Origin: Methylocystis sp. KS32
GTDB lineage: Bacteria > Pseudomonadota > Alphaproteobacteria > Rhizobiales > Beijerinckiaceae
DNA length: 64,000 nt
Direction: 5' to 3'
Assembly (NCBI GenBank): GCA_002862095.1
Contig: PHSQ01000001.1
Coordinates: 434,001 to 498,000 of the forward strand
Part shown: positions 1 through 9,515 of the stretch, in pieces
Position numbering within the stretch: position 1 is the stretch's first letter
How the letters are laid out: each line of letters starts with the position of its first letter
Position numbers and translations under genes: made by a program
The notes under the pieces: model-generated
Databases searched by the model: none
The model's input: the letters and a program-made list of their open reading frames with translations, nothing else
Told to the model about the DNA's origin: nothing

Positions 1-61
1 CGGCCAATGTTTCGAGCAAGGTGAAACCTCCGCTCGCACAGCGGCGGGGAATACGCCTCAT
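1..61 (-). CDS. Type II secretion pseudopilin, N-terminus only (runs off left edge)
   Basis: Reading leftward from an ATG at 61-59 gives a short basic leader followed by Gly-Phe-Thr-Leu-Leu-Glu. This is the prepilin peptidase cleavage and methylation motif of type IV pilin-like proteins: cleavage after Gly, mature Phe, and Glu at position 5. The ATG overlaps the gspF stop codon in an ATGA arrangement, so the gene is translationally coupled to gspF. About 20 codons are visible, too few to say whether it is GspG, GspH, GspI or GspJ. By family knowledge the product would be an inner-membrane pseudopilin processed by GspO/PilD. Confidence 0.7.
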   Translation of the reverse strand, partial: MRRIPRRCASGGFTLLETLA

Positions 62-1278
62 TGCGTCGCCAGTTCGTTTATGCCTAGCACCGCGTTCATC
101 ACCGTCAGCACCAATGCGCCGACAAGTCCGGCGATCATGACGGTGAGGAGCGGCGTCAATAGACTCATCGCGCGCTCGATGGAGCGCTCGGTCGAACGTT
201 CGAAGCTGCCCGCGACGCGTAAGAGCATCGGGGCCAATTGCCCTGCTTCCTCACCCACCGCGACAAGCTGCGGGACCACGGTCGGAAGTTGTTTGATCTC
301 GGCAAGACCGCGCGAAAGGCTGCCGCCGTTGCGAACCGAGTCGACGACCGCCGCGAGTTGCTCGCGAAGGAAAAAATTACCCACGGATTGAACGGCGCTT
401 TCCAGCCCCTGGAGTAGTGGCACGCCGGCCTTCAACATGGCGCCCAAGGTGCGGGCGAATTGCGCGATGTCGTATTGCGCCTTCAAACTACCGATCACCG
501 GCAGATCGAGCATCCTGCGATCGACGGCGAGCTTAACTGGCGGCCGCGCCGCGGCGTATGACCTGAACCAGAAAAAGAAGCCCACGGCGAAAACCAGAAA
601 GCCCAGAATGAAAGGCCATTGGTCTTCGAGATTCATGATGAATTGCAGTCCGCTCGGCATGGGCTTGCCGCTTTCGGAAAAGATCGGCGCGACCGCCGGC
701 GCCAGAACGCCGATCACGATGCCGGTCGAAACCAGCGCGAGCACGATCAAGACGACAGGATAAATCAGGGCGGACTGAATGCGGGCGCGCAACTCCTGCC
801 GCCGTTCCAGCATGTCGGCCATTTGAGCGAGGGCCGCGCCGATGTTTCCCATCGCTTCGCCGGCCCGGACGACGCTGATGTAGCCGTCCCCGAAAGCGCT
901 CGACGTCGCGGCCAAAGCGTCGGATAGAGTGGAGCCGTCCAGCAGCCTGCGCAGCACTTCCTCGGTGAGTTGGCGTCGCGCCGGGCTGGGCGCCTGTTCA
1001 ACCAATATTCTCAGCGCGCGGTCCAGCGGAACGTCGGCTTCCTCCAGGGTGGCGAAATCGCGGGTGAACGCGGTGACGTCGGCTGGCTTGAGCCGTTTCT
1101 GCCCCCCCGAACCGTTCTTAGCCGCGCTTCCCTTCGCTCCGCCCGTTGGCCGCGTTTCGAAAGGCGTCAGGCCGCGAGCCCAGAGCATGTCCTCCGCTTC
1201 TTCGCGGCTGCGCGCCTCGATCTCGCCTTCGTCCAACTCGCCCTGCGCGGAGTAGGCGCGATAATGAAATTGGGGCAT
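58..1278 (-). CDS. gspF: Type II secretion system inner-membrane platform protein GspF
   Basis: 406 residues from the ATG at 1278, which begins MPQFHYRAYS as GspF/PilC proteins do; an upstream in-frame extension overlaps gspE and has no family resemblance. Two T2SSF repeats are visible (about 67-190 and 270-390), each followed by hydrophobic helices (about 171-193, 220-240 and 375-397). Family role: the polytopic platform that couples the GspE ATPase to pseudopilus assembly. It lies 40 bp downstream of gspE and overlaps the next pseudopilin gene by 4 bp. Some PilC-like pilus proteins have the same architecture, so the exact system (T2SS or type IV pilus) is inferred from gspE and the pseudopilin motif. 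Confidence 0.9.
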   Translation of the reverse strand: MPQFHYRAYSAQGELDEGEIEARSREEAEDMLWARGLTPFETRPTGGAKGSAAKNGSGGQKRLKPADVTAFTRDFATLEEADVPLDRALRILVEQAPSPARRQLTEEVLRRLLDGSTLSDALAATSSAFGDGYISVVRAGEAMGNIGAALAQMADMLERRQELRARIQSALIYPVVLIVLALVSTGIVIGVLAPAVAPIFSESGKPMPSGLQFIMNLEDQWPFILGFLVFAVGFFFWFRSYAAARPPVKLAVDRRMLDLPVIGSLKAQYDIAQFARTLGAMLKAGVPLLQGLESAVQSVGNFFLREQLAAVVDSVRNGGSLSRGLAEIKQLPTVVPQLVAVGEEAGQLAPMLLRVAGSFERSTERSIERAMSLLTPLLTVMIAGLVGALVLTVMNAVLGINELATQ

Positions 1279-1318
1279 GGAATCTTTCCCGTTGTTACGG
1301 CGTTCGGCGAAGGCCGGC

Positions 1319-3067
1319 TCAGTCCACGCGCGTGACGCGCAAGACTTCCTCGACGCTGGTTTCTCCTCGCCAGGCTTTGCGCATACCGCTCTGATACATC
1401 GACAACATGCCCGCCTCGCGCGCCGCGCCGTCCAGCGCCGCATCGGTCGCCGTCTCGCAGACGAGCCGGTGCAAGCGATCGTTCATGATCAATAGTTCGG
1501 CGATCGTCGAACGTCCGGAATAGCCGCTGTGGCGGCATTTTGGACAGCCGACTGGTCCGCGCAGGCGCGGCGGAGTGGTCGCGAAGCGCTCGCCGGCGAG
1601 ACGCTGGCGCCATTGTTCGGTCGTCGCATTGGGCGCGGCGCAAGCCTCGCAAAGGCGACGCACAAGGCGTTGCGCGAGAACGGCTTTCACCGTCGAGGCA
1701 ATCAGGTAGTTTTCGACGCCCATGTCGATGAGGCGGGTGATCGAGGCCGCGGCGCCGTTGGTGTGCAGCGTCGAAAACACGAGATGGCCGGTGAGGGACG
1801 ATTGAATGGCGATCCGCGCCGTTTCCGCGTCGCGAATTTCGCCGATCATGATGATGTCGGGATCCTGGCGCAAAATCGCGCGCAGCGCCATCGGAAAGTC
1901 CATTCCGATCGCCGGCTGCACCTGCACCTGATTGATGCCCCCAAGCTGATATTCGATCGGGTCTTCGACCGTGAACAGTTTCAGGTCCGGCTGATTGAGT
2001 TCTTTCAGCGCGGTATAGAGCGTCGTCGTCTTGCCGCTGCCGGTCGGGCCTGTGACGAGGATGATGCCGTTGGGGTTGCTCATCACGGTGCGGAACGGCT
2101 CGAGCAGGTCGGCGTCGAATCCCAGCGCCTGAAAGTCGAGCGAGACATGACTGCGGTCCAGAATACGCATGACGATGCTCTCGCCATGCGCGGTCGGGAT
2201 CGTGGAGACGCGGAAGTCGATATCGACGCCTCGCACCGCCAATTTGATGCGGCCGTCTTGCGGCAGGCGCCTCTCCGCGATATCGAGCTGCGCCATGATT
2301 TTTATGCGCGACGAAATCGCCGCTTTCAGGCCTGGCGGCAATTGCTCGACATTGCGCAGAACGCCGTCGATCCGATAGCGCACCAGCACTTGCTCCAGGG
2401 TCGGCTCGATATGAATATCGGAGGCGCGCGCCTCGATCGCCTCGGCCACGATCTGATTGACCCGTCGGATGACCGGGGCTTCGTTGGCGATGTCGCGCAA
2501 TCTCTGTAGGTCGAATTCGCTCGCCGCGTCTCCTCGCGAGTCGGCGTCGACGATCGACACGCCGCTCTGACTCTTGCCATAGAGCGTGAGCAGAGCCTTC
2601 TCCATGTTCGCGGGCGTTATCAACCGCATTTCGAGTTCGAAACTGGTCGAATAGGCCAGAGCGTCCACGGATTCGAGGTTAAAGGGATCCACCAGGGCGA
2701 CGGTCAGCCGCTGGCCGTCGAGCGCAACTGGGATGAGTCCATTGGCGCGAATGAATCTTTCGACGATGACGTCGGGCATAATCGGTTCGGGCGGGAGTTC
2801 CTTCTCCTCGACTATGCCGATACGAAGAAATTGCGCGAGATGGCCGCACAGGTCCGCTTCGGGAATAAGACCGAGTTTCGTGAGAACCTGATCGAAGCGC
2901 TCGCCCGCCTGGCGGGCGGCGCGTTGCGACCTTTGCAGCGAAAGATCGTCCACCGCCCCGCGCGCAAGCAGAAATGTCCCGAAATTGTCGGAAAACTCCT
3001 TGCTCCGCGGGTCCACCCTGCAGGTTGGCGGGACACCGTCGCCGACCCTCGCCGTGTTGGTTTGCAT
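1319..3067 (-). CDS. gspE: Type II secretion ATPase GspE
   Basis: 582 residues. An N-terminal GspE/PilB domain (about 25-165) precedes the secretion ATPase core. Visible motifs are the Asp box ASDIHIEP (215-222), Walker A GPTGSGKTT (340-348), Walker B PDIIMIGEIRD (403-413) and the His box GHLVFSTLHTN (427-437). Four cysteines in a CxxC...CxxC arrangement (473, 476, 508, 511) form the zinc-binding module typical of GspE/PilB. The enzyme hydrolyses ATP on the cytoplasmic face to drive pseudopilus extension. It is the first clear gene of the gspE-gspF-pseudopilin run, and the 150-bp gap upstream may hold its promoter. Confidence 0.93.
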   Translation of the reverse strand: MQTNTARVGDGVPPTCRVDPRSKEFSDNFGTFLLARGAVDDLSLQRSQRAARQAGERFDQVLTKLGLIPEADLCGHLAQFLRIGIVEEKELPPEPIMPDVIVERFIRANGLIPVALDGQRLTVALVDPFNLESVDALAYSTSFELEMRLITPANMEKALLTLYGKSQSGVSIVDADSRGDAASEFDLQRLRDIANEAPVIRRVNQIVAEAIEARASDIHIEPTLEQVLVRYRIDGVLRNVEQLPPGLKAAISSRIKIMAQLDIAERRLPQDGRIKLAVRGVDIDFRVSTIPTAHGESIVMRILDRSHVSLDFQALGFDADLLEPFRTVMSNPNGIILVTGPTGSGKTTTLYTALKELNQPDLKLFTVEDPIEYQLGGINQVQVQPAIGMDFPMALRAILRQDPDIIMIGEIRDAETARIAIQSSLTGHLVFSTLHTNGAAASITRLIDMGVENYLIASTVKAVLAQRLVRRLCEACAAPNATTEQWRQRLAGERFATTPPRLRGPVGCPKCRHSGYSGRSTIAELLIMNDRLHRLVCETATDAALDGAAREAGMLSMYQSGMRKAWRGETSVEEVLRVTRVD

Positions 3068-3217
3068 TTCTCGGCTCCGTGGCTCCCTCTGGCGACGTCG
3101 GGCGGGCGAGAAGGCGCGGTCCGTCCCTTTGCCATGGTCCAGAACCTTTATACTTAGGGCTTCGCGCCCAACGCTAGGTTTTTTCGCGGCGAAGCGGAAC
3201 CTTGGCGGCGTTCCCGG

Positions 3218-4111
3218 TCATCGAGCGGCGGGAGAAGCGTCCTCTTGCCGGCGCGCGGCGACATTGCGGCGGGTCGCGGGACCTTTCTGCTGGATTTCGC
3301 GCCATGTGTTCGACTGGGAGATCATCTGACGGATCGAGGCGACATTGGCGGCGGCGTCGATGGGGGAGAGGTCGCGTCTCGACCACTCCTCCGCCTGGCC
3401 GAATTTGCCTTCGAGCGCCAGAACGAGGGCGAGATTTTGTCTGACCCGCATATCGGCTCCCGGCTGATTGGCGGCCAGCTGCAGGGTCTCCTCGGCGCGG
3501 GGCAATTGTTGAGCAAGGGCGTAGGACAGTCCGAGGTTCGACAGCACCGTCGGATCGTTGGGGCGGATTTTGAGCGCTTCCTCGTAATAATTTCGCGCCG
3601 CTTCGTGATTCCCGAGTTCGTCGGCGATCGCGCCCTGCGTCGAAAGCACCGACCAATCCGGACGCTCCGGCGTATGCGCGCGCGAAAGGACGTCCGAGGC
3701 CTCGTTGAGGCGGCCGGCGTCGGCCAGAGCCTTGCCATAGGCGGCGAGGACCTTCATATCCTGCGGATATTGGATCGCGGTTCCCTGCAATACCGCGACC
3801 GCTTGGGCATTCTGGTCCAGCGCGTGCAACGCGCGGGCGTAAGTGATCGCAACTTCCTTGTCTTTGGGGTTTTTATCGTAGCGCTGGCCCCATTCATCGG
3901 CGAATCGCCGCAAGTCGCCCTCGCCGGTCGGCAAAGTGGCGGGTGCGTTCGACCTGCCGATCGACCCGGTGACGTCGTTTAGGGATTTCGAGCAGCCCGG
4001 AAGCGCGAGGAGCAAGGGGAGGATGACGAGCGCCAATAACCGCCGGTTGCGCTTCGAGACGACTTGAGCGAATGGGGGAGAAGCGGAGGGAAAAACGGTT
4101 GCCTGGCTCAC
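3218..4111 (-). CDS. TPR-repeat lipoprotein, TadD-like
   Basis: 297 residues. Basic residues at 19-24 precede a hydrophobic stretch ending LALPGC, so Cys40 is a plausible lipidation site, although Pro at -2 is not ideal. The rest is helical repeat of TPR type: several units with the W/L/G...Y...A...A...P pattern (for example APRNYYEEALKIRPNDPTVLSNLG-like spacing around residues 165-200). It resembles TadD/PilF-type pilus assembly lipoproteins in size and layout. It sits upstream of and co-directional with gspE, so a role in assembling the same envelope machine is likely but inferred. Confidence 0.7.
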   Translation of the reverse strand: MSQATVFPSASPPFAQVVSKRNRRLLALVILPLLLALPGCSKSLNDVTGSIGRSNAPATLPTGEGDLRRFADEWGQRYDKNPKDKEVAITYARALHALDQNAQAVAVLQGTAIQYPQDMKVLAAYGKALADAGRLNEASDVLSRAHTPERPDWSVLSTQGAIADELGNHEAARNYYEEALKIRPNDPTVLSNLGLSYALAQQLPRAEETLQLAANQPGADMRVRQNLALVLALEGKFGQAEEWSRRDLSPIDAAANVASIRQMISQSNTWREIQQKGPATRRNVAARRQEDASPAAR

Positions 4112-4234
4112 GGCGATCTTTTCATTTGATTGGGACGCGTTGAACAGATCAATAAAGTGTTAACCCTAACGGATGCTTAACGAGGCGGCGGCGCTGTTTC
4201 AGGACGGGACGCCATTTCTGAGCGGGGAGGCCAC

Positions 4235-5635
4235 ATGGCGACGACATTCGGGTTCGATGATTTTTCTCCAGCCGCGACGCCGATCGACTTTGTCGACGCC
4301 CAAAGCTGGGAGGTCTATGCGTCGAGCCTGTCCGAGCCGCAGCGGGCCTATGCCGCCTGCTGCGCTTACGAACCAAAGCCGGAGCGGCTTCTGCTCTTAC
4401 CGGGATGCGACGGCGCCGTGACGCGCGTGTTGTGCGGAGTCGAAAATCCAGACGCCCGGCTGCGAGACCCCTTCCTTCCCGGAAAGCTCGGAACCCTTCT
4501 GCCTCCGGGCCTATATCGCTTCGACCGAGGACCCGCCGATCCTGCCGCCGCCGCGCTGGCGTTCCTTCTGTCTCAATACAAATATTCGCGCTTTGTGCCG
4601 GCCAAGGCGGCGCAACCGCGCCTGTGCGTCCCGCCCGGCGTCGACGCGGCGCGCATCGCCCGCATCGCCGAAGCGGTCGCCTTCGGTCGCGACCTCATTA
4701 ACGCGCCGGCTAACGAAATGGGGCCGGAGGCGCTCGCCGCGGCGGCGATGGAACTCGCGGGGCGACATGGCGCGCGGGCGCGCCTCATCGTCGGCGACGA
4801 TCTGATTGCCGAGAATTTTCCGCTGATTCACGCCGTCGGAAAGGCGGCGGCGCAGGCGCCGAGGCTGGTCGATTTCGTTCACGGACCGGAGGACGGTCTC
4901 AGGGTGACTCTGGTCGGAAAGGGCGTTTGCTTCGACACCGGGGGGCTGGACATCAAGCCCTCCAGCGCGATGCTGCTGATGAAAAAAGACATGGGCGGAG
5001 CGGCGATTGCGCTTTCGTTGGCCTCCATGCTGATGGGGGGGGCAGCCGCCATACGATTGCGGGTGATTCTGCCGATCGTCGAAAACTCCGTTTCGGCCCC
5101 CGCATTCCGGCCAAGCGACATTTACCGCGGCCGGAAGGGACTCGCGGTCGAAATCGGCAATACCGACGCGGAGGGCAGGCTGGTTCTCGCGGACGCGCTC
5201 GCTCTGGCCTGCGAGGATCAACCCGACCTGTTGTTCGACTTCGCCACTTTGACGGGCGCGGCGCGCGTGGCCCTCGGCCCCGATCTGCCGCCGTTTTACA
5301 CCGGTTGCGACGATCTCGCGCGCGACATCGAACGCAATGCGCGAAACGCCAACGATCCCCTGTGGCGATTACCCCTTTGGGAGCCTTATGACAGCGGTCT
5401 GGACGGCAAAATCTCCGACGTCGTGAATGTGACCAGTCACGGCTTCGCGGGTTCGATCACGGCCGCGCTGTTTTTGCGCCGCTTCGTTTCCGATCCTGCC
5501 CGATGGGCGCATTTCGACGCCTATTGCTGGAATGGCGCGACCAAGCCCGGTCGCCCCGAGGGTGGAGAAATTCAGGTCGCGCGCGGTCTTAATGAACTCA
5601 TCGAGACGCGCGCTTTCGAGAGGAGCGCGAAGTGA
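4235..5635 (+). CDS. M17-family leucyl aminopeptidase
   Basis: 466 residues. The C-terminal catalytic half has the M17 signatures GKGVCFDTGGLDIKPS (K229, D234, K241) and NTDAEGR (309-315), with D252 in the MKKDMGG block. By alignment to PepA/LAP, K229, D234, D252, D311 and E313 would bind two metal ions, and K241 and R315 would be catalytic. The enzyme removes N-terminal residues from cytoplasmic peptides. The ATG is preceded by a GGGGAGG-type ribosome site. It is the first gene of a coupled trio: its TGA overlaps the GTG of the NlpC/P60 gene. It is closer to the PepB/short alphaproteobacterial branch than to E. coli PepA. Confidence 0.9.
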   Translation: MATTFGFDDFSPAATPIDFVDAQSWEVYASSLSEPQRAYAACCAYEPKPERLLLLPGCDGAVTRVLCGVENPDARLRDPFLPGKLGTLLPPGLYRFDRGPADPAAAALAFLLSQYKYSRFVPAKAAQPRLCVPPGVDAARIARIAEAVAFGRDLINAPANEMGPEALAAAAMELAGRHGARARLIVGDDLIAENFPLIHAVGKAAAQAPRLVDFVHGPEDGLRVTLVGKGVCFDTGGLDIKPSSAMLLMKKDMGGAAIALSLASMLMGGAAAIRLRVILPIVENSVSAPAFRPSDIYRGRKGLAVEIGNTDAEGRLVLADALALACEDQPDLLFDFATLTGAARVALGPDLPPFYTGCDDLARDIERNARNANDPLWRLPLWEPYDSGLDGKISDVVNVTSHGFAGSITAALFLRRFVSDPARWAHFDAYCWNGATKPGRPEGGEIQVARGLNELIETRAFERSAK

Positions 5636-6507
5636 GCGAAGCTTTCGACCGCCGTCTCACCCCGGCGCGACCCGATCTCGCGGCGAGTTTCCTCAAGGGC
5701 CGCGTGGAGGCGTCGCGCTTCGTCGAGGGCGTCGCAATGCAGGTCAAGGAAGGCGTCGTCGACGTCAAGCGGGAACCGCGTCCCGACGCGCCGCTCGACA
5801 CCCAGACGCTCTATGGCGAATGCGTGACCGTCTATGACGAGGAAGAGGGGTGGGCCTGGGTCCAACTCGCCCGCGACGGCTATGTCGGCTGGATCGCCGC
5901 GAATACTTTGTGGAGCAGGATTTACAAGCCTTCCCATTTGGTCACGGTTCCGCGCACCTTCATTTATCCACGACCGAGCATCAAGGATCCTCCGCTCGTG
6001 GGTCTTCCTTTGGGCGCGGAGGTGGAAGTCGTCGCCGCTCGCGACAATTTCCTCGTCACCGGCGAGGGCGGTTTCGTTTTCGCAAAGCATCTCCGTGAGA
6101 TCGCGGAGCCCGTCGACGATTTCGTCGCCGTCGCCGAGACCTTGATCGGAGCGCCCTATCTCTGGGGCGGCCGCAGCTCCCTTGGCGTCGATTGCTCTGG
6201 CCTTGTTCAATGCGCCCTGCTCCTTGCCGGAATACGCGCGCCCCGCGACAGCGACCTGCAGCAGGTCGAACTTGGCGAGGGCATAGAGGCGAATGCGCCG
6301 CTGCGACGCGGCGACCTCGTATTCTGGAAGGGTCATGTCGGCGTCATGCGCGATCCAAATACGCTTTTGCACGCCAACGCCACGCATATGCTGGTCGCCA
6401 GCGAGCCATTCGATGAAGTGCGCGCGCGCAACATCCGCGCCGGCGCCGGAGATGTGACGGCCCTCAAACGCTTGCGCATTTGCGCTAAAATCACGGAGGC
6501 GGCATGA
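5632..6507 (+). CDS. NlpC/P60 (C40) peptidase with N-terminal SH3-type domains
   Basis: 291 residues from a GTG that overlaps the upstream stop (GTGA). Residues 35-155 read as two bacterial SH3-like segments, and residues 160-260 as the NlpC/P60 fold with YLWGGRSSLGVDCSG (catalytic Cys188) and WKGHVGVM (His235); the third polar residue is probably H247. The family hydrolyses D-Glu/diaminopimelate bonds in murein peptides. No signal peptide is visible, so it may act on recycled muropeptides in the cytoplasm. Coupling to an M17 aminopeptidase fits peptide recycling (inference). Confidence 0.88.
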   Translation: MSEAFDRRLTPARPDLAASFLKGRVEASRFVEGVAMQVKEGVVDVKREPRPDAPLDTQTLYGECVTVYDEEEGWAWVQLARDGYVGWIAANTLWSRIYKPSHLVTVPRTFIYPRPSIKDPPLVGLPLGAEVEVVAARDNFLVTGEGGFVFAKHLREIAEPVDDFVAVAETLIGAPYLWGGRSSLGVDCSGLVQCALLLAGIRAPRDSDLQQVELGEGIEANAPLRRGDLVFWKGHVGVMRDPNTLLHANATHMLVASEPFDEVRARNIRAGAGDVTALKRLRICAKITEAA

Positions 6508-6992
6508 CGGGCGAGCTCTACCTCGAAGACCTTGAGGTCGGCCAGCGCTTCCACGCGGGCGAGATCGGAATGAACGCCGAGGACATCATCCGCTTCGCGC
6601 GCGACAACGACCCCCAATATTTTCATCTTGATCCCGAGACCGCCAAAGCGAGCATGTTTGGCGGACTGGTCGCCAGCGGTTGGCAAACCGCCGCGCTATC
6701 CATGCGCCTTTTGATCGAGCGTGGCGCGTCTTTCGCGGGTGGGGTGATCGGCGCCGGCGGCGACGTGGCGTGGCTACGGCCCGTTCGTCCCGGCGACGTG
6801 CTTCGCATCGAAAGCGAAGTTCTTGAAATTACGCTTTCCCGCGCTCACCCCGAAAGAGGAATAGCGCTCGTCAAAACAACGACCTACAATCAAAGAAACG
6901 AGCCGGTGCAGATCCTGACCGCCAGACTGGTCGTTCCGACGAGGCAGGGACGGGAAGCCGCCCCGGCGGGTGATGAGCCTATCGGTTCTTGA
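6504..6992 (+). CDS. MaoC-family (hotdog fold) dehydratase
   Basis: 162 residues; the ATG overlaps the preceding TGA (ATGA). The conserved MaoC hydratase segment is seen near the N-terminus (FARDNDPQYFHLD, about 31-43, then GGLVASGWQTAA), which carries the Asp/His pair of (R)-specific enoyl hydratases. The family hydrates enoyl-thioesters, but single-domain members have varied substrates and the exact one cannot be read here. It is the third gene of the aminopeptidase/NlpC operon and overlaps the 3' end of the convergent nucleoside phosphorylase gene by 14 bp. Confidence 0.85.
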   Translation: MTGELYLEDLEVGQRFHAGEIGMNAEDIIRFARDNDPQYFHLDPETAKASMFGGLVASGWQTAALSMRLLIERGASFAGGVIGAGGDVAWLRPVRPGDVLRIESEVLEITLSRAHPERGIALVKTTTYNQRNEPVQILTARLVVPTRQGREAAPAGDEPIGS

Positions 6993-7782
6993 CGAAGGCG
7001 CGTGCGAGACGTTTTAGCGCGACCAGACCGGCTGCGACGGGGCCGCGCGAATAATCGCCGGCTGGCGCCCCGCCCATGAAACCGGCGCCGAAATCACTGA
7101 CGACCGCGAGGCCCGCGAAGGGAATGCCGAAACGACGCGCGAGAATCGCCTCGGGGACAAGGGAGTGACCCATGATGTCGGAACCGAGAATGCGCGCCAT
7201 TTTCGCTTCGGCGGGGGTCTCGAAACTCGGGCCGGAAAACCAGGTAAGGACGCCTTCGTGTACGCTTACGCCCGCGGCGCTGGCGGAGATCTTGACGCGC
7301 CGCAGCAGGCGCTTGTCATAGGCGTCGTTCATATTGATCGCGTTCTTTTCTCCACCAGAGCCGATCAGGGGGTTAAGCCCCTTAAGGTCGATGTGGTCAG
7401 TGATGGCGACAAGGCTTCCAGGAACGAGATCGGCGTTCACCGAAGTGGCGAAGGTCGTGGAAAAAATGCTGCGCACGCCGAGATGGGTCATCGTTTCGAT
7501 CGAACTGGCCATGACGCTGGGGTCGCCGGAATCATGAAAATTTGCCCGACCCTTAAAAATCAGCGCGGGAATACCTTCGATGGCGCAGACGAGCAGTTCG
7601 CCCTGGCTCGATGGCGAAGCCTGGGGGAATTCAGGTAAATCGGCGTAGGGTATCGCGATCGGGCTTTCGGCGATATCGGCGACGCTGTAAAAATTGCGCC
7701 CGAGAATGATCGCCGCTTCGATCATGGCGAGTCCGCTGCGGGATTTTATGATTTCCGATGCTTCCTGCGCTGGACTTGTCAT
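6979..7782 (-). CDS. Type I purine nucleoside phosphorylase (possible 6-aminopurine specificity)
   Basis: 267 residues of the trimeric PNP/MTAP fold. Visible: the phosphate-site segment FKGRANFHDSG (76-86), the purine-site GPSFETPAE with E188 (equivalent to human PNP Glu201), and AVVSDFGAG with D230. The spacing E188 to D230 equals Glu201 to Asn243 in human PNP, so the usual purine-selecting Asn is replaced by Asp. In family knowledge an Asp here favours adenosine or methylthioadenosine over inosine/guanosine, as in MTA phosphorylase. The gene is therefore a nucleoside or MTA phosphorylase of uncertain base preference. Convergent with the MaoC gene. Confidence 0.85.
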   Translation of the reverse strand: MTSPAQEASEIIKSRSGLAMIEAAIILGRNFYSVADIAESPIAIPYADLPEFPQASPSSQGELLVCAIEGIPALIFKGRANFHDSGDPSVMASSIETMTHLGVRSIFSTTFATSVNADLVPGSLVAITDHIDLKGLNPLIGSGGEKNAINMNDAYDKRLLRRVKISASAAGVSVHEGVLTWFSGPSFETPAEAKMARILGSDIMGHSLVPEAILARRFGIPFAGLAVVSDFGAGFMGGAPAGDYSRGPVAAGLVALKRLARAFVKNR

Positions 7783-7871
7783 GTTGTTCCCGTGTTTGCG
7801 GCGGAGGGCGTCACTTTTTGTCCCGCGAGCGCAAGCGGTCAGATTAGTAACATCATTTGTCTGGTTTTTTT

Positions 7872-9515
7872 CTATTTCGCCGAATTTTTTTGACCCTCCG
7901 CCTCGACGCGGAAGGCGGCGGCGAACAGGGCGCGCGTGTATTCGTGCCGGGGCGAGGAGAAGATTTCGGCGGCCGGTCCCTGTTCGACGACCTTTCCGTT
8001 GCGCATCACGATTACTTGCGCGGCCAGCGCCTTAACAACCTTAAGATCATGGCTGATGAAGAGATAGGCGAGCGCGCGCCTCGCCTGAAGGTCTCGCAGC
8101 AGATCGACGATTTGCGCTTGAATCGACATGTCGAGAGCCGAAGTCGGTTCGTCCAGCACGACGAGTCTCGGCTCGAGCACGATGGCGCGCGCGATGGAAA
8201 TGCGTTGGCGCTGTCCGCCCGAGAACTCGTGGGGATAGCGATCCATTGTCGACGGATCGAGGCCGGTTTCATTCAGCGCCGCGGCGACGATCTCGCGCTG
8301 TTCGTCGAGGGAAAGGCCCGGGCGATGAATGGCCAGGCCTTCGGCGACGATCTCGGCGACGGACATGCGCGGAGAGAGGGAGCCGAAAGGATCCTGAAAA
8401 ACGATTTGCATGTTTCGCCGCAACGGGCGCATCTCGCGCGCGGTCGCTCCATCGATGCGTCGGCCCATGTAGACAATCGGGCCTTCCGAGCGCGTGAGCC
8501 TTAGCAAGGCGAGGCCGAGCGTGGTTTTTCCGGACCCCGACTCCCCGACGACGCCAACGGTCTCTCCTTCTCGCATCGTCAGCGATACGCCGTCGACCGC
8601 CTTTACATGACCGACGACCCGGCGCATGAAACCCTGCCGGATCGGAAACCAGACGCGCAGATCGTCGGCCTGCAACACGATCGGCGCGTCGGGCCGCGCG
8701 GGGTTGGCGGCGCCGGATGGTTCGGCGACGAGCAAGGCCCTGGTGTAAGGATGGCGCGGTGCGGAGAACACCTCGGCCGTGGAGCCGGCTTCGACGATTT
8801 CGCCGCGCTGCATGACGCATACGTCATCGGCGATACGCCGCACCAGCCCGAGATCGTGCGTGATGAACAACATCGCCATGTGGTAGGTTTTGCGCAGCCG
8901 ATCGAGCAGAACCAGAATCTGCGCCTGCACCGTGACGTCCAGCGCCGTGGTGGGTTCGTCGGCGATGAGCAGATCGGGCTTGTTGGCGAGAGCCATCGCG
9001 ATCATGACGCGCTGACGCTGGCCGCCCGAAAGCTCATGCGGGTAAGCGCCGAGGCGCTGGGCGGGATCGGGAATGCCGACCTCTGCCAAAAGCTCCACGA
9101 CGCGGGCGCGCCTTTGGCCATGGTCCCGCATGCCGTGCAGCTCAAGTATCTCCCCGATCTGCCGCTCTATGCTATGGAGCGGATTGAGCGAAGTCATCGG
9201 CTCCTGGAACACCATCGAGATGCGTGCGCCGCGCACGCCGCGCAGCTCGGCGTCGTCCATTTTGAGAATGTCGCGCCCGGAAAACTGGATGCGGCCGCTC
9301 GGATGGTGGGCGGACGGGGGCAGCAGGCGCAGAATCGACAGAGCGGTGATGGATTTGCCCGAACCCGACTCGCCGACGAGCGCCAGCGTCTTGCCCTTCT
9401 CGACGGAAAACGAGACGCGGTCGACGGCGAGGGTTTCCTTTCCGCCCTGCAGGAAGGAGATCGAGAGATCCTGAACATTGAGAAGCGGCGAGGTCATCGG
9501 TTCCTTCATCTTCAC
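7872..9515 (-). CDS. yejF: Peptide ABC transporter, fused double ATP-binding subunit (YejF type)
   Basis: 547 residues carrying two complete ABC ATPase domains. Each has Walker A ([10 protein letters not shown] near 40; [11 protein letters not shown] near 330), the LSGGQRQR / FSGGQRQR signature, and Walker B ending in DEPT(T/S)ALD. The fusion is the hallmark of YejF/GsiA-type dipeptide importers. The GTG at 9515 overlaps the yejE stop; ATG codons at 9509 and 9497 are possible alternative starts. It is the last gene of the yejABEF operon and energises the YejBE channel from the cytoplasm. Confidence 0.93.
   Translation of the reverse strand: MKMKEPMTSPLLNVQDLSISFLQGGKETLAVDRVSFSVEKGKTLALVGESGSGKSITALSILRLLPPSAHHPSGRIQFSGRDILKMDDAELRGVRGARISMVFQEPMTSLNPLHSIERQIGEILELHGMRDHGQRRARVVELLAEVGIPDPAQRLGAYPHELSGGQRQRVMIAMALANKPDLLIADEPTTALDVTVQAQILVLLDRLRKTYHMAMLFITHDLGLVRRIADDVCVMQRGEIVEAGSTAEVFSAPRHPYTRALLVAEPSGAANPARPDAPIVLQADDLRVWFPIRQGFMRRVVGHVKAVDGVSLTMREGETVGVVGESGSGKTTLGLALLRLTRSEGPIVYMGRRIDGATAREMRPLRRNMQIVFQDPFGSLSPRMSVAEIVAEGLAIHRPGLSLDEQREIVAAALNETGLDPSTMDRYPHEFSGGQRQRISIARAIVLEPRLVVLDEPTSALDMSIQAQIVDLLRDLQARRALAYLFISHDLKVVKALAAQVIVMRNGKVVEQGPAAEIFSSPRHEYTRALFAAAFRVEAEGQKNSAK

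Noticed and set aside
1319..1652. Minus-strand frame overlapping the gspE 3' end and gspF start
   Set aside because: Arg-rich shadow of the two real genes.
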